Made by a program: the position numbers and the translations under genes. From Erythrobacter sp. (GTDB taxonomy: Bacteria; Pseudomonadota; Alphaproteobacteria; Sphingomonadales; Sphingomonadaceae), in contig JAMNXO010000004.1 in assembly GCA_023653115.1 (NCBI GenBank), positions 79,509-143,508 on the forward strand: a stretch of 64,000 nucleotides of DNA, written 5' to 3'. Under the pieces are notes generated by a model. The model saw only the letters and a list, made by a program, of their open reading frames with translations. It did no database searches and was not told the origin of the DNA. This document shows positions 17,599 to 25,644 of this stretch, piece after piece (the first letter of the stretch is position 1; each line of letters starts with the position of its first letter).

Positions 17599-18135
17599 AT
17601 GCAGCGCAATTTTTCCTCCCGCCTTGTTGTCGCCGCCATGCTGGCAGGCGCTTTGGCTGCCTGTTCGGGCGAAGCTCCGGCCGATGCGCCTGCTGATGCG
17701 CCTGTCGATGCAGCCGCTGGCAGCGATGTGGCTGCGCCGGTCGATGTCGAGGCGGTGCTGAAGGCGCGTGAGGCAACGTTCGAGGGCATTGGTGATGCCT
17801 TCAAGGCCGTGCGCGGCGAGCTGGAAAAGGACGCGCCCGATTTCGCGCTGATTGCGACCAAGGCGACCGAGATCAACACCGCGGCTGGCAAGATCGACAG
17901 CATCTTCCCTGCCGGCACCAGCGTGGATGACGGCTACAAGACCGAAGCGCTCGCAACGATCTGGGAAAAGCCCGAGGAGTTCAAGGCCGCCAGTCAGAAG
18001 CTGATCGACGAAAGCGCCAAGCTCGCCGCGCTGGCCAAGGACGGCGACAAGGCGGCGGTCGCCGCGCAGGCGATGGCCATGGGCGGCGCGTGCAAGGGCT
18101 GCCACGACAAGTTCCGTCTCGACGACAAGAAGTAA
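17599..18135 (+). CDS. cytochrome c' family lipoprotein
   Basis: 178 aa from the ATG at 17599, with AGGAG 7 nt upstream. The N-terminus is a lipoprotein signal (AGALAAC, lipidated Cys22), followed by an Asp/Ala/Pro spacer (about 25-45) and a four-helix domain ending in the single heme site CKGCH near the C-terminus (ACKGCHDKFRLDDKK), the position used by class II cytochromes c (cytochrome c'). Such proteins bind NO or act as electron carriers. The cytochrome b561 gene follows after 5 bp, so they probably form one electron-transfer unit. Confidence 0.88.
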   Translation: MQRNFSSRLVVAAMLAGALAACSGEAPADAPADAPVDAAAGSDVAAPVDVEAVLKAREATFEGIGDAFKAVRGELEKDAPDFALIATKATEINTAAGKIDSIFPAGTSVDDGYKTEALATIWEKPEEFKAASQKLIDESAKLAALAKDGDKAAVAAQAMAMGGACKGCHDKFRLDDKK

Positions 18136-18140
18136 GGTTG

Positions 18141-18833
18141 ATGACCGATCCGAGCGGCCCGGCCACCGCGTCCCCGCCCGATGTCAGGGTGTGGGATGGC
18201 TTGCTGCGGCTGACCCACTGGAGTTTCCCGCTGCTGATCCTTGTGATGTGGTGGACGGCGGAAAACGACAAGTGGGCGTGGCATCGCCGCACCGGACTGG
18301 TGCTGCTCGGCATCCTCGCGTTCCGCGTGCTGTGGGGCTTTATCGGGCCGGAGACGGCGCGCTTTGCCAGCTTTGTGAAGGGGCCCAGGGCCGTGCTCGC
18401 TTACTTGCGCGGTGACACCGGCGCTGGCCCTGCGATCGGCCACTCACCGCTGGGCGGGTGGAGCACGATGGTGCTGCTGGGCGCGATGCTGGCGCAGGTC
18501 AGCATGGGGCTGTTTGCGGGCGATCCCTATGACGGGATGACGGGGCCGCTCAATCCGCTGGTGGGCGTGATGCTCGCTGACACGATCACCGAATGGCACG
18601 AGACCTTCTTCAATGTGCTGGCCGGGCTGATCGTGCTGCATCTGGCCGCGATCGTGTTCTATGCCTCGGTGAAGCACAATGATCTGGTCAGCCCGATGCT
18701 GAGCGGTGCGCGTCCGCCGCTGGCGGGGGTGGCGGGGATCGGGCCGCTGTCGTGGGGGCGGGGGCTGGGCGCTGTCGCGCTGGCCGCCGGGTTCGCGCTG
18801 TGGATCGCTTACGGTGCGCCGCCGCTGACTTAG
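18141..18833 (+). CDS. cytochrome b561 family membrane protein
   Basis: 230 aa from the ATG at 18141. Four or five membrane helices. Heme-ligand histidine candidates lie in LTHWSFPLL, WAWHRRTG, EWHETFFNVL and VLHLAAIVFY, the spacing of diheme b-type cytochromes of the Ni/Fe-hydrogenase-b/b561 group. It would take electrons from the quinone pool; the partner is likely the adjacent cytochrome c', a combination seen in other proteobacteria. Downstream is a bidirectional terminator. Confidence 0.87.
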   Translation: MTDPSGPATASPPDVRVWDGLLRLTHWSFPLLILVMWWTAENDKWAWHRRTGLVLLGILAFRVLWGFIGPETARFASFVKGPRAVLAYLRGDTGAGPAIGHSPLGGWSTMVLLGAMLAQVSMGLFAGDPYDGMTGPLNPLVGVMLADTITEWHETFFNVLAGLIVLHLAAIVFYASVKHNDLVSPMLSGARPPLAGVAGIGPLSWGRGLGAVALAAGFALWIAYGAPPLT

Positions 18834-18864
18834 ACGCGCCGCTGACCTGAGGCGCGCGGACAAC

Positions 18865-18907
18865 AAAAAAGGGGCGCATCCCGCAGCGGGAAGCGCCCCT
18901 TTGTTTT
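18865..18907. terminator. bidirectional terminator between cytochrome b561 and peroxiredoxin genes
   Basis: AAAAAAGGGGCGC (18865-18877) faces GCGCCCCTTTGTTTT (from 18893), with CCCGC/GCGGG pairing inside. It has an A-run on one side and a T-run on the other, and serves two convergent genes. Confidence 0.85.
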
Positions 18908-18919
18908 GCGGTTTAAGCC

Positions 18920-19399
18920 TCAGAGCTGGCCGAGCATATATTCGGCGCTCGAAACCTTGAAGTCGCCGGCATCTTCGACATTGAGCTGTTCGACCACGCC
19001 ATCATTGATGACCATCGAGAAACGCTGGCCGCGCTTGCCCAGGCCAAAGCCCGAACCGTCCATGGTCAGCCCGATCGCCTCGACGAATTCGGCATTGCCA
19101 TCAGCCAGCATGGTGATGTCGTCGCTGCCCGACGCCTTGTTCCACGCGCCCATCACGAAGGCATCGTTCACCGCGGTGCCGACGATTTCGTCCACGCCCT
19201 TGGCTTTGAGGTCGGCGGCCTTCTCGACAAAGCCCGGCAGGTGCTTGGCCGAGCAGGTCGGGGTGAAGGCGCCCGGCACCGAGAACAGCGCGACGCGCTT
19301 GCCAGCGAAATAGTCGGAAGACTTCACCGGCTGCGGGCCTTCGGCGGTCGCCTTGATCAGGGTGACTTCGGGGATCGTGTCGCCAACGGAAATCGTCAT
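18920..19399 (-). CDS. peroxiredoxin (Prx5-type)
   Basis: 159 aa from the ATG at 19399, which has AAAGGA upstream; the open frame to 19474 lacks a ribosome site. Reduces hydroperoxides. Peroxidatic Cys49 lies in VPGAFTPTCSAKHLPGF, the Prx5/AhpE-like motif, with the conserved Thr and Pro nearby. No fused glutaredoxin domain, so a separate reductant is needed. Convergent with the cytochrome genes and divergent from ahcY. Confidence 0.92.
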   Translation of the reverse strand: MTISVGDTIPEVTLIKATAEGPQPVKSSDYFAGKRVALFSVPGAFTPTCSAKHLPGFVEKAADLKAKGVDEIVGTAVNDAFVMGAWNKASGSDDITMLADGNAEFVEAIGLTMDGSGFGLGKRGQRFSMVINDGVVEQLNVEDAGDFKVSSAEYMLGQL

Positions 19400-19472
19400 G
19401 GGGGTATCCTTTGCGGGTGGAGGGTTCCGCGTGCCTCTATAGCGGTCACTACGGAGCGGGCAACAAATAGAC

Positions 19473-19492
19473 ATATAAAGATAAGTTTATAT
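19473..19492. promoter_or_regulatory. candidate operator upstream of ahcY
   Basis: ATATAAA-N6-TTTATAT is a perfect 7-bp inverted repeat in an AT-rich island, 83 bp before the ahcY start and 74 bp before the peroxiredoxin start. Methionine-cycle genes in alphaproteobacteria are often under SAM/SAH-responsive repressors with AT-rich palindromes, so it fits an ahcY operator; the identity of the regulator is an inference. Confidence 0.45.
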
Positions 19493-19574
19493 TTGCCTCG
19501 GCGGCGGGGTGCGGCTAGGGGCGTCGCTTGGAACAATCCGCCCCGTTACGCGCCTTCGCGCAGGAGATATGATC

Positions 19575-20999
19575 ATGGCCACCCTCGCCGCTGCCCCGAC
19601 CCACGAATATGTCATCAAGGACATCGCGCTCGCCCGTTTCGGCCGTGACGAGATCCAGATCGCCGAAACCGAAATGCCCGGCCTGATGGCGCTGCGCGAG
19701 GAATATGGCGCGGCCCAGCCCCTGAAGGGCGCGCGCATCACCGGCTCGCTGCACATGACCATCCAGACCGCGGTGCTGATCGAGACCCTCTTGGCGCTGG
19801 GCGCGGAAGTGCGCTGGGCAACCTGCAACATCTTCTCGACGCAGGACCACGCCGCTGCCGCGATTGCCGAACGCGGCATTCCGGTGTTCGCGATCAAGGG
19901 CGAGACGCTGGCCGAATACTGGGATTACGTCGGCCGCATCTTCGATTGGGCGACCGAGGACGATCTCGATCTCACCTGCAACATGATCCTCGATGATGGC
20001 GGCGATGCCACCATGTTCGCCCTGTGGGGCGCGCGCATCGAAGCGGGCGAGGAAATGGGCGAGCCGACCAACGCCGAAGAAATCGAATTCCAGCGCGCGC
20101 TGAAGGCCTTCGTCGCCGCCCGTCCGGGCTACCTCACCAAGACGGTGAAGGCGATCAAGGGCGTTTCGGAAGAAACCACCACCGGCGTGATGCGGCTCTA
20201 CCAGATCGCCAAGGCGGGCAAACTCCCGTTCCCGGCGATCAACGTGAACGATTCGGTGACCAAGTCGAAGTTCGACAACCTCTACGGCTGCAAGGAATCG
20301 CTGGTCGACGCGATCCGCCGCGCCACCGACGTGATGCTGGCCGGCAAGGTCGCCTGCGTTGCCGGTTACGGCGATGTCGGCAAGGGTTCGGCTGCCTCGC
20401 TGCGTGATGGCGGCGCCCGCGTGATGGTGACCGAGATCGATCCGATCTGCGCGCTCCAGGCCGCGATGGACGGTTTTGAAGTCGTGACCATGGAAGACGC
20501 CGTGAAGCGCGCTGACATCTTCGTCACCGCCACCGGCAACGAAGACGTGATCACCGCCGACCACATGATGAACATGAAGCCGATGGCGATCGTCTGCAAC
20601 ATCGGCCACTTCGACAGCGAGATCCAGATTTCGGCGCTCAGCAATTACGACTGGCGCGAAGTCAAGGAAGGCACCGACCTCGTCACCTTCCCCGATGGCA
20701 AGTCGATCATCATCCTCGCCAAGGGCCGTCTGGTGAACCTGGGCTGCGCCACCGGCCACCCGAGCTTCGTGATGAGCGCCAGCTTCACCAACCAGACGCT
20801 GGCCCAGATCGAACTCTTCACCAAGGCCGACGAATACGACAACGACGTCTATGTGCTGCCCAAGCACCTCGACGAAAAGGTCGCGGCGCTGCACCTCGAA
20901 AAGCTCGGCGTGAAGCTGACCCAGCTTTCGCCCAAGCAGGCCAGCTATATCGGCGTGCCCGAGGCCGGCCCGTTCAAGCCCGATCACTACCGTTACTAA
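19575..20999 (+). CDS. ahcY: adenosylhomocysteinase
   Basis: 474 aa. NAD-dependent hydrolysis of S-adenosylhomocysteine to adenosine and homocysteine, closing the methylation cycle. Landmarks: [31 protein letters not shown], the [11 protein letters not shown] loop, [10 protein letters not shown], and the C-terminal KPDHYRY. Two ATGs are candidates (19569 and 19575). The AGGAGA at 19562 leaves only 1-2 nt before the first but 7 nt before the second, so I chose 19575. Followed by a long hairpin and divL. Confidence 0.97.
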   Translation: MATLAAAPTHEYVIKDIALARFGRDEIQIAETEMPGLMALREEYGAAQPLKGARITGSLHMTIQTAVLIETLLALGAEVRWATCNIFSTQDHAAAAIAERGIPVFAIKGETLAEYWDYVGRIFDWATEDDLDLTCNMILDDGGDATMFALWGARIEAGEEMGEPTNAEEIEFQRALKAFVAARPGYLTKTVKAIKGVSEETTTGVMRLYQIAKAGKLPFPAINVNDSVTKSKFDNLYGCKESLVDAIRRATDVMLAGKVACVAGYGDVGKGSAASLRDGGARVMVTEIDPICALQAAMDGFEVVTMEDAVKRADIFVTATGNEDVITADHMMNMKPMAIVCNIGHFDSEIQISALSNYDWREVKEGTDLVTFPDGKSIIILAKGRLVNLGCATGHPSFVMSASFTNQTLAQIELFTKADEYDNDVYVLPKHLDEKVAALHLEKLGVKLTQLSPKQASYIGVPEAGPFKPDHYRY

Positions 21000-21009
21000 T
21001 CGGCTGAAA

Positions 21010-21053
21010 CCGCCCGCTCTGCCCCGTTTTTACACGGGGTTGGGGGCGGGCGG
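21010..21053 (+). terminator. long two-part hairpin after ahcY
   Basis: Outer stem CCGCCCGC (21010-21017) with GCGGGCGG (21046-21053), inner stem CCCCGT (21022-21027) with ACGGGG (21034-21039). No T-run follows, so it may act as an mRNA stabiliser or a partial attenuator between ahcY and divL rather than a strong terminator. Confidence 0.5.
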
Positions 21054-21100
21054 GTTCATGCCCGTTGCACTGGCGCGCGTGCGCGCATAGCGGAGGGGTG

Positions 21101-23461
21101 ATGGAAACGTCTCCGCTTTCGCTTGTGCTGATTGCGCTGGTGCTTGCCGCTTGGGCGGTGGGCGCGGCGCTGGTGGTGCTGCGCGCCAGCCGCAGCATGA
21201 AGCGCGCGCGTGCGCTCAAGGCCACGCTCAAGCGGATGCAAACGCTGCTCGATGTCGCGCCGGCGGTGCCGCTGTTGGTGCGGGTCGACGGGCGGATCGA
21301 AGGGCCGGACAAGCTGGCGCGGCTGCTCGGCCTGACTGCCATGCCGCAATATCTCAGCGAACTGGCCGCCGCGCCCGGTGATCCCAAGGCGGGCGGGCTG
21401 GCGCAAGACCAGCTCGATCAGCTGTGGGCGCGGGTGCAGACCACCCAGAAATCGGCCGCGCCGTTCCGCATGGCGCTCAATCCCCCGGGCTCGCAGCGCA
21501 GCCTTGCGCTCTACGGCACGCTCGCCGATCCGCAGGTCTCGCCCGGCGGGGCGGCGCTGGTATGGGTGTTCGACTTTTCCGAGAGCCACGCCGAAATGGC
21601 GCGCCTGCGGGCTGCCGCCGCGCGGGCGACGGGGGATTTCGCCGCGCTGGTCGGCTTGATCGAGGCTGCGCCGATGCCGATGTGGTTCCGCGGCAGCGAC
21701 CTTTCGCTCCAGCTTGTCAATCAGGCCTATGTCGATGCGGTTGGCGCGGGCAGCGCGGACGAGGTGGTGCAGAGCCAGATCGAACTGCTCGAGCCGGAGG
21801 ACGGGCGCGCTCCGGCGGAGATCGCGCGCGATACGCTCGCCAGCCAGAACAAGTCCGAACGCCCCGTCGCCGCCACCATCCACGGCGCGCGCCGCACCTT
21901 GCGGGTGAGCGATCTGCCCCTGGGGCGCGAGGGCGTGGCGGGCTATGCGATCGATATCGAGGAGCAGCAGCAGGTCGCGCGCGAATTCCGCGCCTTCCGC
22001 GATGCCCAGCGCGCGCTGCTCGATCAGTTGTCGGTCGGCGTTGCGCAGTTCGATGCCGAGGAACATCTCGTCTTCGCCAACCGCCCGTTCCGCCGGCTGT
22101 TCAGCCTCACCGATGAAGCGATCGAGGCGCGCACCTCGTTCGAACGTTTCCTTGCCGAGGCGCGGGAACGCGGGCGCACACCCGAAGTGCGCGATTTCCC
22201 CGAATGGCGGCGCGAGCGGGCCGGATGGTTCGAGGCGAGCGCCACGCTGGAGGAAGCCTGGCCGCTGCCGGGCGGCACCCACCTGCGCATCGTTGCCCAG
22301 CCGCTGCCCGACGGCGGGCTGGTGCTGATCGCCGAGGACCGCACCGAAAGCCTCGCGCTGTCGGCCGTGCGCGACACCTTGCTGCGCACCCGCACCGCCA
22401 CGCTCGACAGTCTGTTCGAGGCGCTGGCGATCTTTGCCCCCGATGGCTCGGTGCAGCTGTGGAACCGCAGCTTTGCCGGCACCTGGGGGCTGACGCCCGA
22501 ACTGCTTGACCGGCACCCCAGCGCCGATGAATTGCTGAGTGCGATCGGGCGCAATCTGGTGCGCCCGGAAGAAGCCGGGCTGATTGGCGCGGCGGTGCGC
22601 GCAGCCACGCTCGACCGCCGCGAAAAGGGCGGGCAGGTCGATCTGGCGGACGGGCGCACGCTGCGCTTTGCCGGGATCCCGCTGCCTGATGGCAATGGCT
22701 TGCTGACGGTGCTCGATATCACCGCCTCGCAAAAGGCCGAGCAGGCCCTGCGCGAACGCGCCGAGGCGCTGGACGAGGCCAATGCGGTCAAGGCGCGGTT
22801 CCTCGCCAATATGTCCTATGAATTCCGCACGCCCCTGACGACAATCGGCGGCTATGCCGAGCTGCTGAAATCGGGCGCGGCGGCTGATCCGGCGGCGGCG
22901 GGCGAATATGTCGATGCTATCCTCAGCGCGGTCGAGCGGCTGACCGAGCAGGTCGAAAATGTGCTCGATCTGTCGCAGAGCGAGGCGGGGTTGCTGCCGA
23001 TCCGGAAGGAGCGCCTCGATCTGCTCGAATTCCTCACCCTGCTGGTGCGCGAACGCGAGGCGGCCATCATTGCGGCGGGGTTGAGCCTTGATCTCAAGGG
23101 CCGGCGCGGGCGGGTGATCGACGGCGATCCGCGCCAGCTGGGCCGCGCTTTCGGCAATCTTATCGACAACGCCATCGCCGGAACGCCCGATGGTGGGCGG
23201 ATCGTGATCGAGATCAGGAAGGCGCCGGACGGGGCGGATTACGGGATCGAGCTTGGCATTGCCGACAATGGCAAGGGCATGAGCTCGCAGGAGCTTGCAC
23301 GGGCGATGGGCGGGCTGAAGCCGGGCAGCGAAACCGCGCCCGAACGCCGCACCGGCCTTGGCATCCCGCTCGCGCGCCAGCTGATCGAGGCGCATGACGG
23401 CACGCTGGAGATCGTCAGCCGCAAGGGCGCAGGCACCACCGCGACGATCAGGCTGCCGTGA
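21101..23461 (+). CDS. divL: DivL-type PAS pseudo-histidine kinase with tyrosine at the phosphosite
   Basis: 786 aa from the ATG at 21101, 5-8 nt after CGGAGGGG. Membrane helix 7-27, PAS-like domains about 180-290, 300-415 and 435-545, then HisKA and an HATPase domain. The H-box reads ANMSYEFRTPLT: Tyr573 replaces the phosphoacceptor histidine (codon TAT at 22817). The ATP-binding boxes stay intact (GNLIDNAIAGTP, GIADNGKGM, RTGLGIPLA). This combination is the hallmark of Caulobacter DivL (769 aa), which binds DivK and reprograms CckA toward CtrA phosphorylation. Position next to ahcY and tsaE also fits. It is followed by tsaE after 13 bp. Confidence 0.88.
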   Translation: METSPLSLVLIALVLAAWAVGAALVVLRASRSMKRARALKATLKRMQTLLDVAPAVPLLVRVDGRIEGPDKLARLLGLTAMPQYLSELAAAPGDPKAGGLAQDQLDQLWARVQTTQKSAAPFRMALNPPGSQRSLALYGTLADPQVSPGGAALVWVFDFSESHAEMARLRAAAARATGDFAALVGLIEAAPMPMWFRGSDLSLQLVNQAYVDAVGAGSADEVVQSQIELLEPEDGRAPAEIARDTLASQNKSERPVAATIHGARRTLRVSDLPLGREGVAGYAIDIEEQQQVAREFRAFRDAQRALLDQLSVGVAQFDAEEHLVFANRPFRRLFSLTDEAIEARTSFERFLAEARERGRTPEVRDFPEWRRERAGWFEASATLEEAWPLPGGTHLRIVAQPLPDGGLVLIAEDRTESLALSAVRDTLLRTRTATLDSLFEALAIFAPDGSVQLWNRSFAGTWGLTPELLDRHPSADELLSAIGRNLVRPEEAGLIGAAVRAATLDRREKGGQVDLADGRTLRFAGIPLPDGNGLLTVLDITASQKAEQALRERAEALDEANAVKARFLANMSYEFRTPLTTIGGYAELLKSGAAADPAAAGEYVDAILSAVERLTEQVENVLDLSQSEAGLLPIRKERLDLLEFLTLLVREREAAIIAAGLSLDLKGRRGRVIDGDPRQLGRAFGNLIDNAIAGTPDGGRIVIEIRKAPDGADYGIELGIADNGKGMSSQELARAMGGLKPGSETAPERRTGLGIPLARQLIEAHDGTLEIVSRKGAGTTATIRLP

Positions 23462-23474
23462 GAGGCCGTCTGCC

Positions 23475-23939
23475 GTGAACGAGGCGCGCGAAGCCCTGCC
23501 CGATCTGGCTGCGATGGCGGACTATGGCGCGCGCATCGCCGCGCGGCTGCGGGCAGGCGATGTCGTCGCGTTGACCGGCGGGCTGGGGGCGGGCAAGACC
23601 ACGCTGGCGCGCGCGATCCTTGCCGCGTTGGGCCACGCCGGCGAAGTGCCATCGCCCACCTTCACCATCATCGAAACTTATGACGCCCCGCCGCTGCGCC
23701 TTGCGGCGGTGCACGCCGATTTCTACCGGCTCGAACACCCATCCGAACTCGCCGAGATCGGGCTTGATGATTACCGCGAGGGCGCCGTGCTGCTGGCCGA
23801 GTGGCCCGATCACGCGGGCGGCTTTACGCACGAGGCGGGATGTCTTGAAATCCTGCTCGAACCGGCCGGAGAAAGCGGGGAAGGCGGACGGATTGCGATT
23901 GCCCGCGGGGGCGCGGATTGGGTAGGGCGGATGCCATGA
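23475..23939 (+). CDS. tsaE: tRNA threonylcarbamoyladenosine biosynthesis ATPase
   Basis: 154 aa from a GTG at 23475 (VNEAREALPDL); an in-frame start further upstream would run into divL. ATPase that supports TsaB/TsaD in making t6A37 of tRNAs. P-loop GGLGAGKTTLARAIL; PSPTFTIIETY and HADFYRLEHPSEL are family signatures, with LLAEWPDHAGG near the end. Its last bases overlap the next ATG (ATGA). Confidence 0.95.
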   Translation: MNEAREALPDLAAMADYGARIAARLRAGDVVALTGGLGAGKTTLARAILAALGHAGEVPSPTFTIIETYDAPPLRLAAVHADFYRLEHPSELAEIGLDDYREGAVLLAEWPDHAGGFTHEAGCLEILLEPAGESGEGGRIAIARGGADWVGRMP

Positions 23940-24925
23940 GCCAGCTTCCCCAAGGTCTTGCCGATTTTGTTGCCCGCGCAGGTTGGGCCGATGCCGCCGT
24001 CGCCCCGCTGCCCGGCGATGCCTCGTTCCGGCGCTATTTCCGCTTGCTGCGCGACGGCGGCGAATCGGCGATGCTGATGCACGCGCCCCCGCCGCATGAA
24101 GACCCCGCGCCGTTCCTCGGCGTGGCGCGCTGGCTGTCGGACAACGGCCTGCGCGCGCCCGCCATCCTTGCAGAGGAGGCAGGCGAGGGCTGGGTGCTGA
24201 CCGAGGATTTCGGCAATGACCGGATGCGCGACTGGCTCGATCTGAACCCCGCGCACGAACGCGCCGCCTATGAAGCCGCGGTCGAGGCGCTGGTCGCGCT
24301 CCACCGCGTTCCGGCAGGGCCTTTTGCGCCCTATGACATGGCGGTTTACGCGCGCGAGGCGGCGCTGCTGACCGAGTGGTATTGCCCGGCGCAGGGGCTT
24401 GCGGTGGACGTGGCCGGCTATGCAGCGGCGTGGGAAGAAGCGCTCGCACCTATGCTCGCGCGCCAGAACCCCGGGGTTACGGTGCTGCGCGATTATCACG
24501 CCGAGAATATCATGCTGCTCGGCGGGCAGCCCGGCACGCCGCAAGGGCTGATCGACTTTCAGGACGCGCTGGTCGGCCATCCGGCCTATGATCTCGTCTC
24601 GCTGCTGCAGGATGCGCGGCGCGACGTTTCGGAAGATCTCGAAACCGCGATGCTGCTCCACTACGCGCATCACGCCGGCGTGGCGGACGAGGAGTTTCTC
24701 GCCGATTACGCCCGGCTCGGCGCGCAGCGGAACGCCAAGATTGTCGGCATTTTCACCCGGCTTGACCGGCGCGATGGCAAGCCGCGCTATCTCGGCATGA
24801 TCCCGCGCGTGTGGGATGCGCTCGAACGCGATCTGGCGCATCCGGCGCTGGAGCCCGTGGCGCGCTGGTTCGACGCCAATATCCCTGCCACGCTGCGCTT
24901 TGCCCGCGGAGCCTTTGCGGCATGA
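23936..24925 (+). CDS. amgK: anomeric MurNAc/GlcNAc sugar kinase of the aminoglycoside-phosphotransferase fold
   Basis: 329 aa from the ATG at 23936, overlapping the tsaE stop. Kinase with the APH fold: catalytic loop VLRDYHAENIMLL and metal-binding DFQDALVGHPAYDLVSLL. Alone it could be any APH-like kinase. The directly coupled nucleotidyltransferase of MurU type makes AmgK the natural reading: it phosphorylates recycled N-acetylmuramate at the anomeric position, in the pathway that bypasses MurA-dependent synthesis and so gives intrinsic fosfomycin tolerance in Pseudomonas and Caulobacter. Overlaps murU by 4 nt. Confidence 0.85.
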   Translation: MSQLPQGLADFVARAGWADAAVAPLPGDASFRRYFRLLRDGGESAMLMHAPPPHEDPAPFLGVARWLSDNGLRAPAILAEEAGEGWVLTEDFGNDRMRDWLDLNPAHERAAYEAAVEALVALHRVPAGPFAPYDMAVYAREAALLTEWYCPAQGLAVDVAGYAAAWEEALAPMLARQNPGVTVLRDYHAENIMLLGGQPGTPQGLIDFQDALVGHPAYDLVSLLQDARRDVSEDLETAMLLHYAHHAGVADEEFLADYARLGAQRNAKIVGIFTRLDRRDGKPRYLGMIPRVWDALERDLAHPALEPVARWFDANIPATLRFARGAFAA

Positions 24926-25644
24926 GCGGCATTCCACTTGCCTCCGACACCGCGATGGTGCTGGCTGCCGGGCTGGGCAAGCGGATGCGTCCGCTCACCG
25001 CCAGCCAGCCCAAGCCGCTGGTGCGGGTGGCGGGTAAGCCGCTGATCGATCACGCGCTGGACCGGCTGGCCGAAGCGGGCGTGGCGAAGGCGGTGGTCAA
25101 CGTCCATTATCTCGCCGATGCGCTGGAGGCCCATGTTACGGCCCGCAGCGCGCCGCAGGTGACCGTATCGGACGAACGCGCGCTGCTGCTCGAAACCGGC
25201 GGCGGGATGATCAAGGCCAGGGCGCATTTGCCCGATCCGTTCTTCGCCTTGAACGCCGACAACATCTGGCTCGACGGCCCTAATACGGCCTTTGCCGAGC
25301 TGTCGCGGCGCTGGGATCCGGCGCAGATGGATGCGCTGCTGCTGCTGGTGCCGCACGTGCGTGCGGTCAATTTCCACGGGCCGGGCGATTTCCACATGGA
25401 CCCGAACGGTCTGCTCTCGCGGCGCCGCGACGGGCGGATTGCGCCGTTTATCTACACCGGCATCCAGCTCGTCTCGCACCGCCTGCTGCGCGATGCGCCG
25501 GAAGGGGCATTCTCGACCAACATCCTGTGGAACCGCGCGATTGCCGAAGGGCGGCTTTATGGCCTCTCGTTTGGCGGGCTGTGGTTCGAGGTCGGCACGC
25601 CGCAGGCAATCCGCCCGACCGAGGAGGCGCTGCTGGGTGGCTGA
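24922..25644 (+). CDS. murU: N-acetylmuramate alpha-1-phosphate uridylyltransferase
   Basis: 240 aa from the ATG at 24922 (ATGA with amgK). Nucleotidyltransferase signature VLAAGLGKRMRPLT with SQPKPLV, FFALNADNIW as the metal/aspartate site, and LLETGGG for sugar-phosphate contacts. Transfers UMP to MurNAc-1-P to give UDP-MurNAc in the cell-wall recycling route. Length is typical. Overlaps addB by 8 nt. Confidence 0.85.
   Translation: MSGIPLASDTAMVLAAGLGKRMRPLTASQPKPLVRVAGKPLIDHALDRLAEAGVAKAVVNVHYLADALEAHVTARSAPQVTVSDERALLLETGGGMIKARAHLPDPFFALNADNIWLDGPNTAFAELSRRWDPAQMDALLLLVPHVRAVNFHGPGDFHMDPNGLLSRRRDGRIAPFIYTGIQLVSHRLLRDAPEGAFSTNILWNRAIAEGRLYGLSFGGLWFEVGTPQAIRPTEEALLGG

Noticed and set aside
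19400..19574. SAH or SAM-SAH riboswitch upstream of ahcY
   Set aside because: I could not find the stem and pseudoknot pattern of either class; only an AT-rich DNA palindrome is visible.
22817..22819. Loss of the phosphoacceptor histidine as evidence for a pseudogene
   Set aside because: The frame is intact over 786 residues, the ATP-site boxes are kept, and a tyrosine at this place is the known state of DivL.
25292..25636. N-terminal extension of addB through murU
   Set aside because: murU occupies this DNA in another frame with clear motifs; the extension is Arg/Cys/Ser-rich shadow text.
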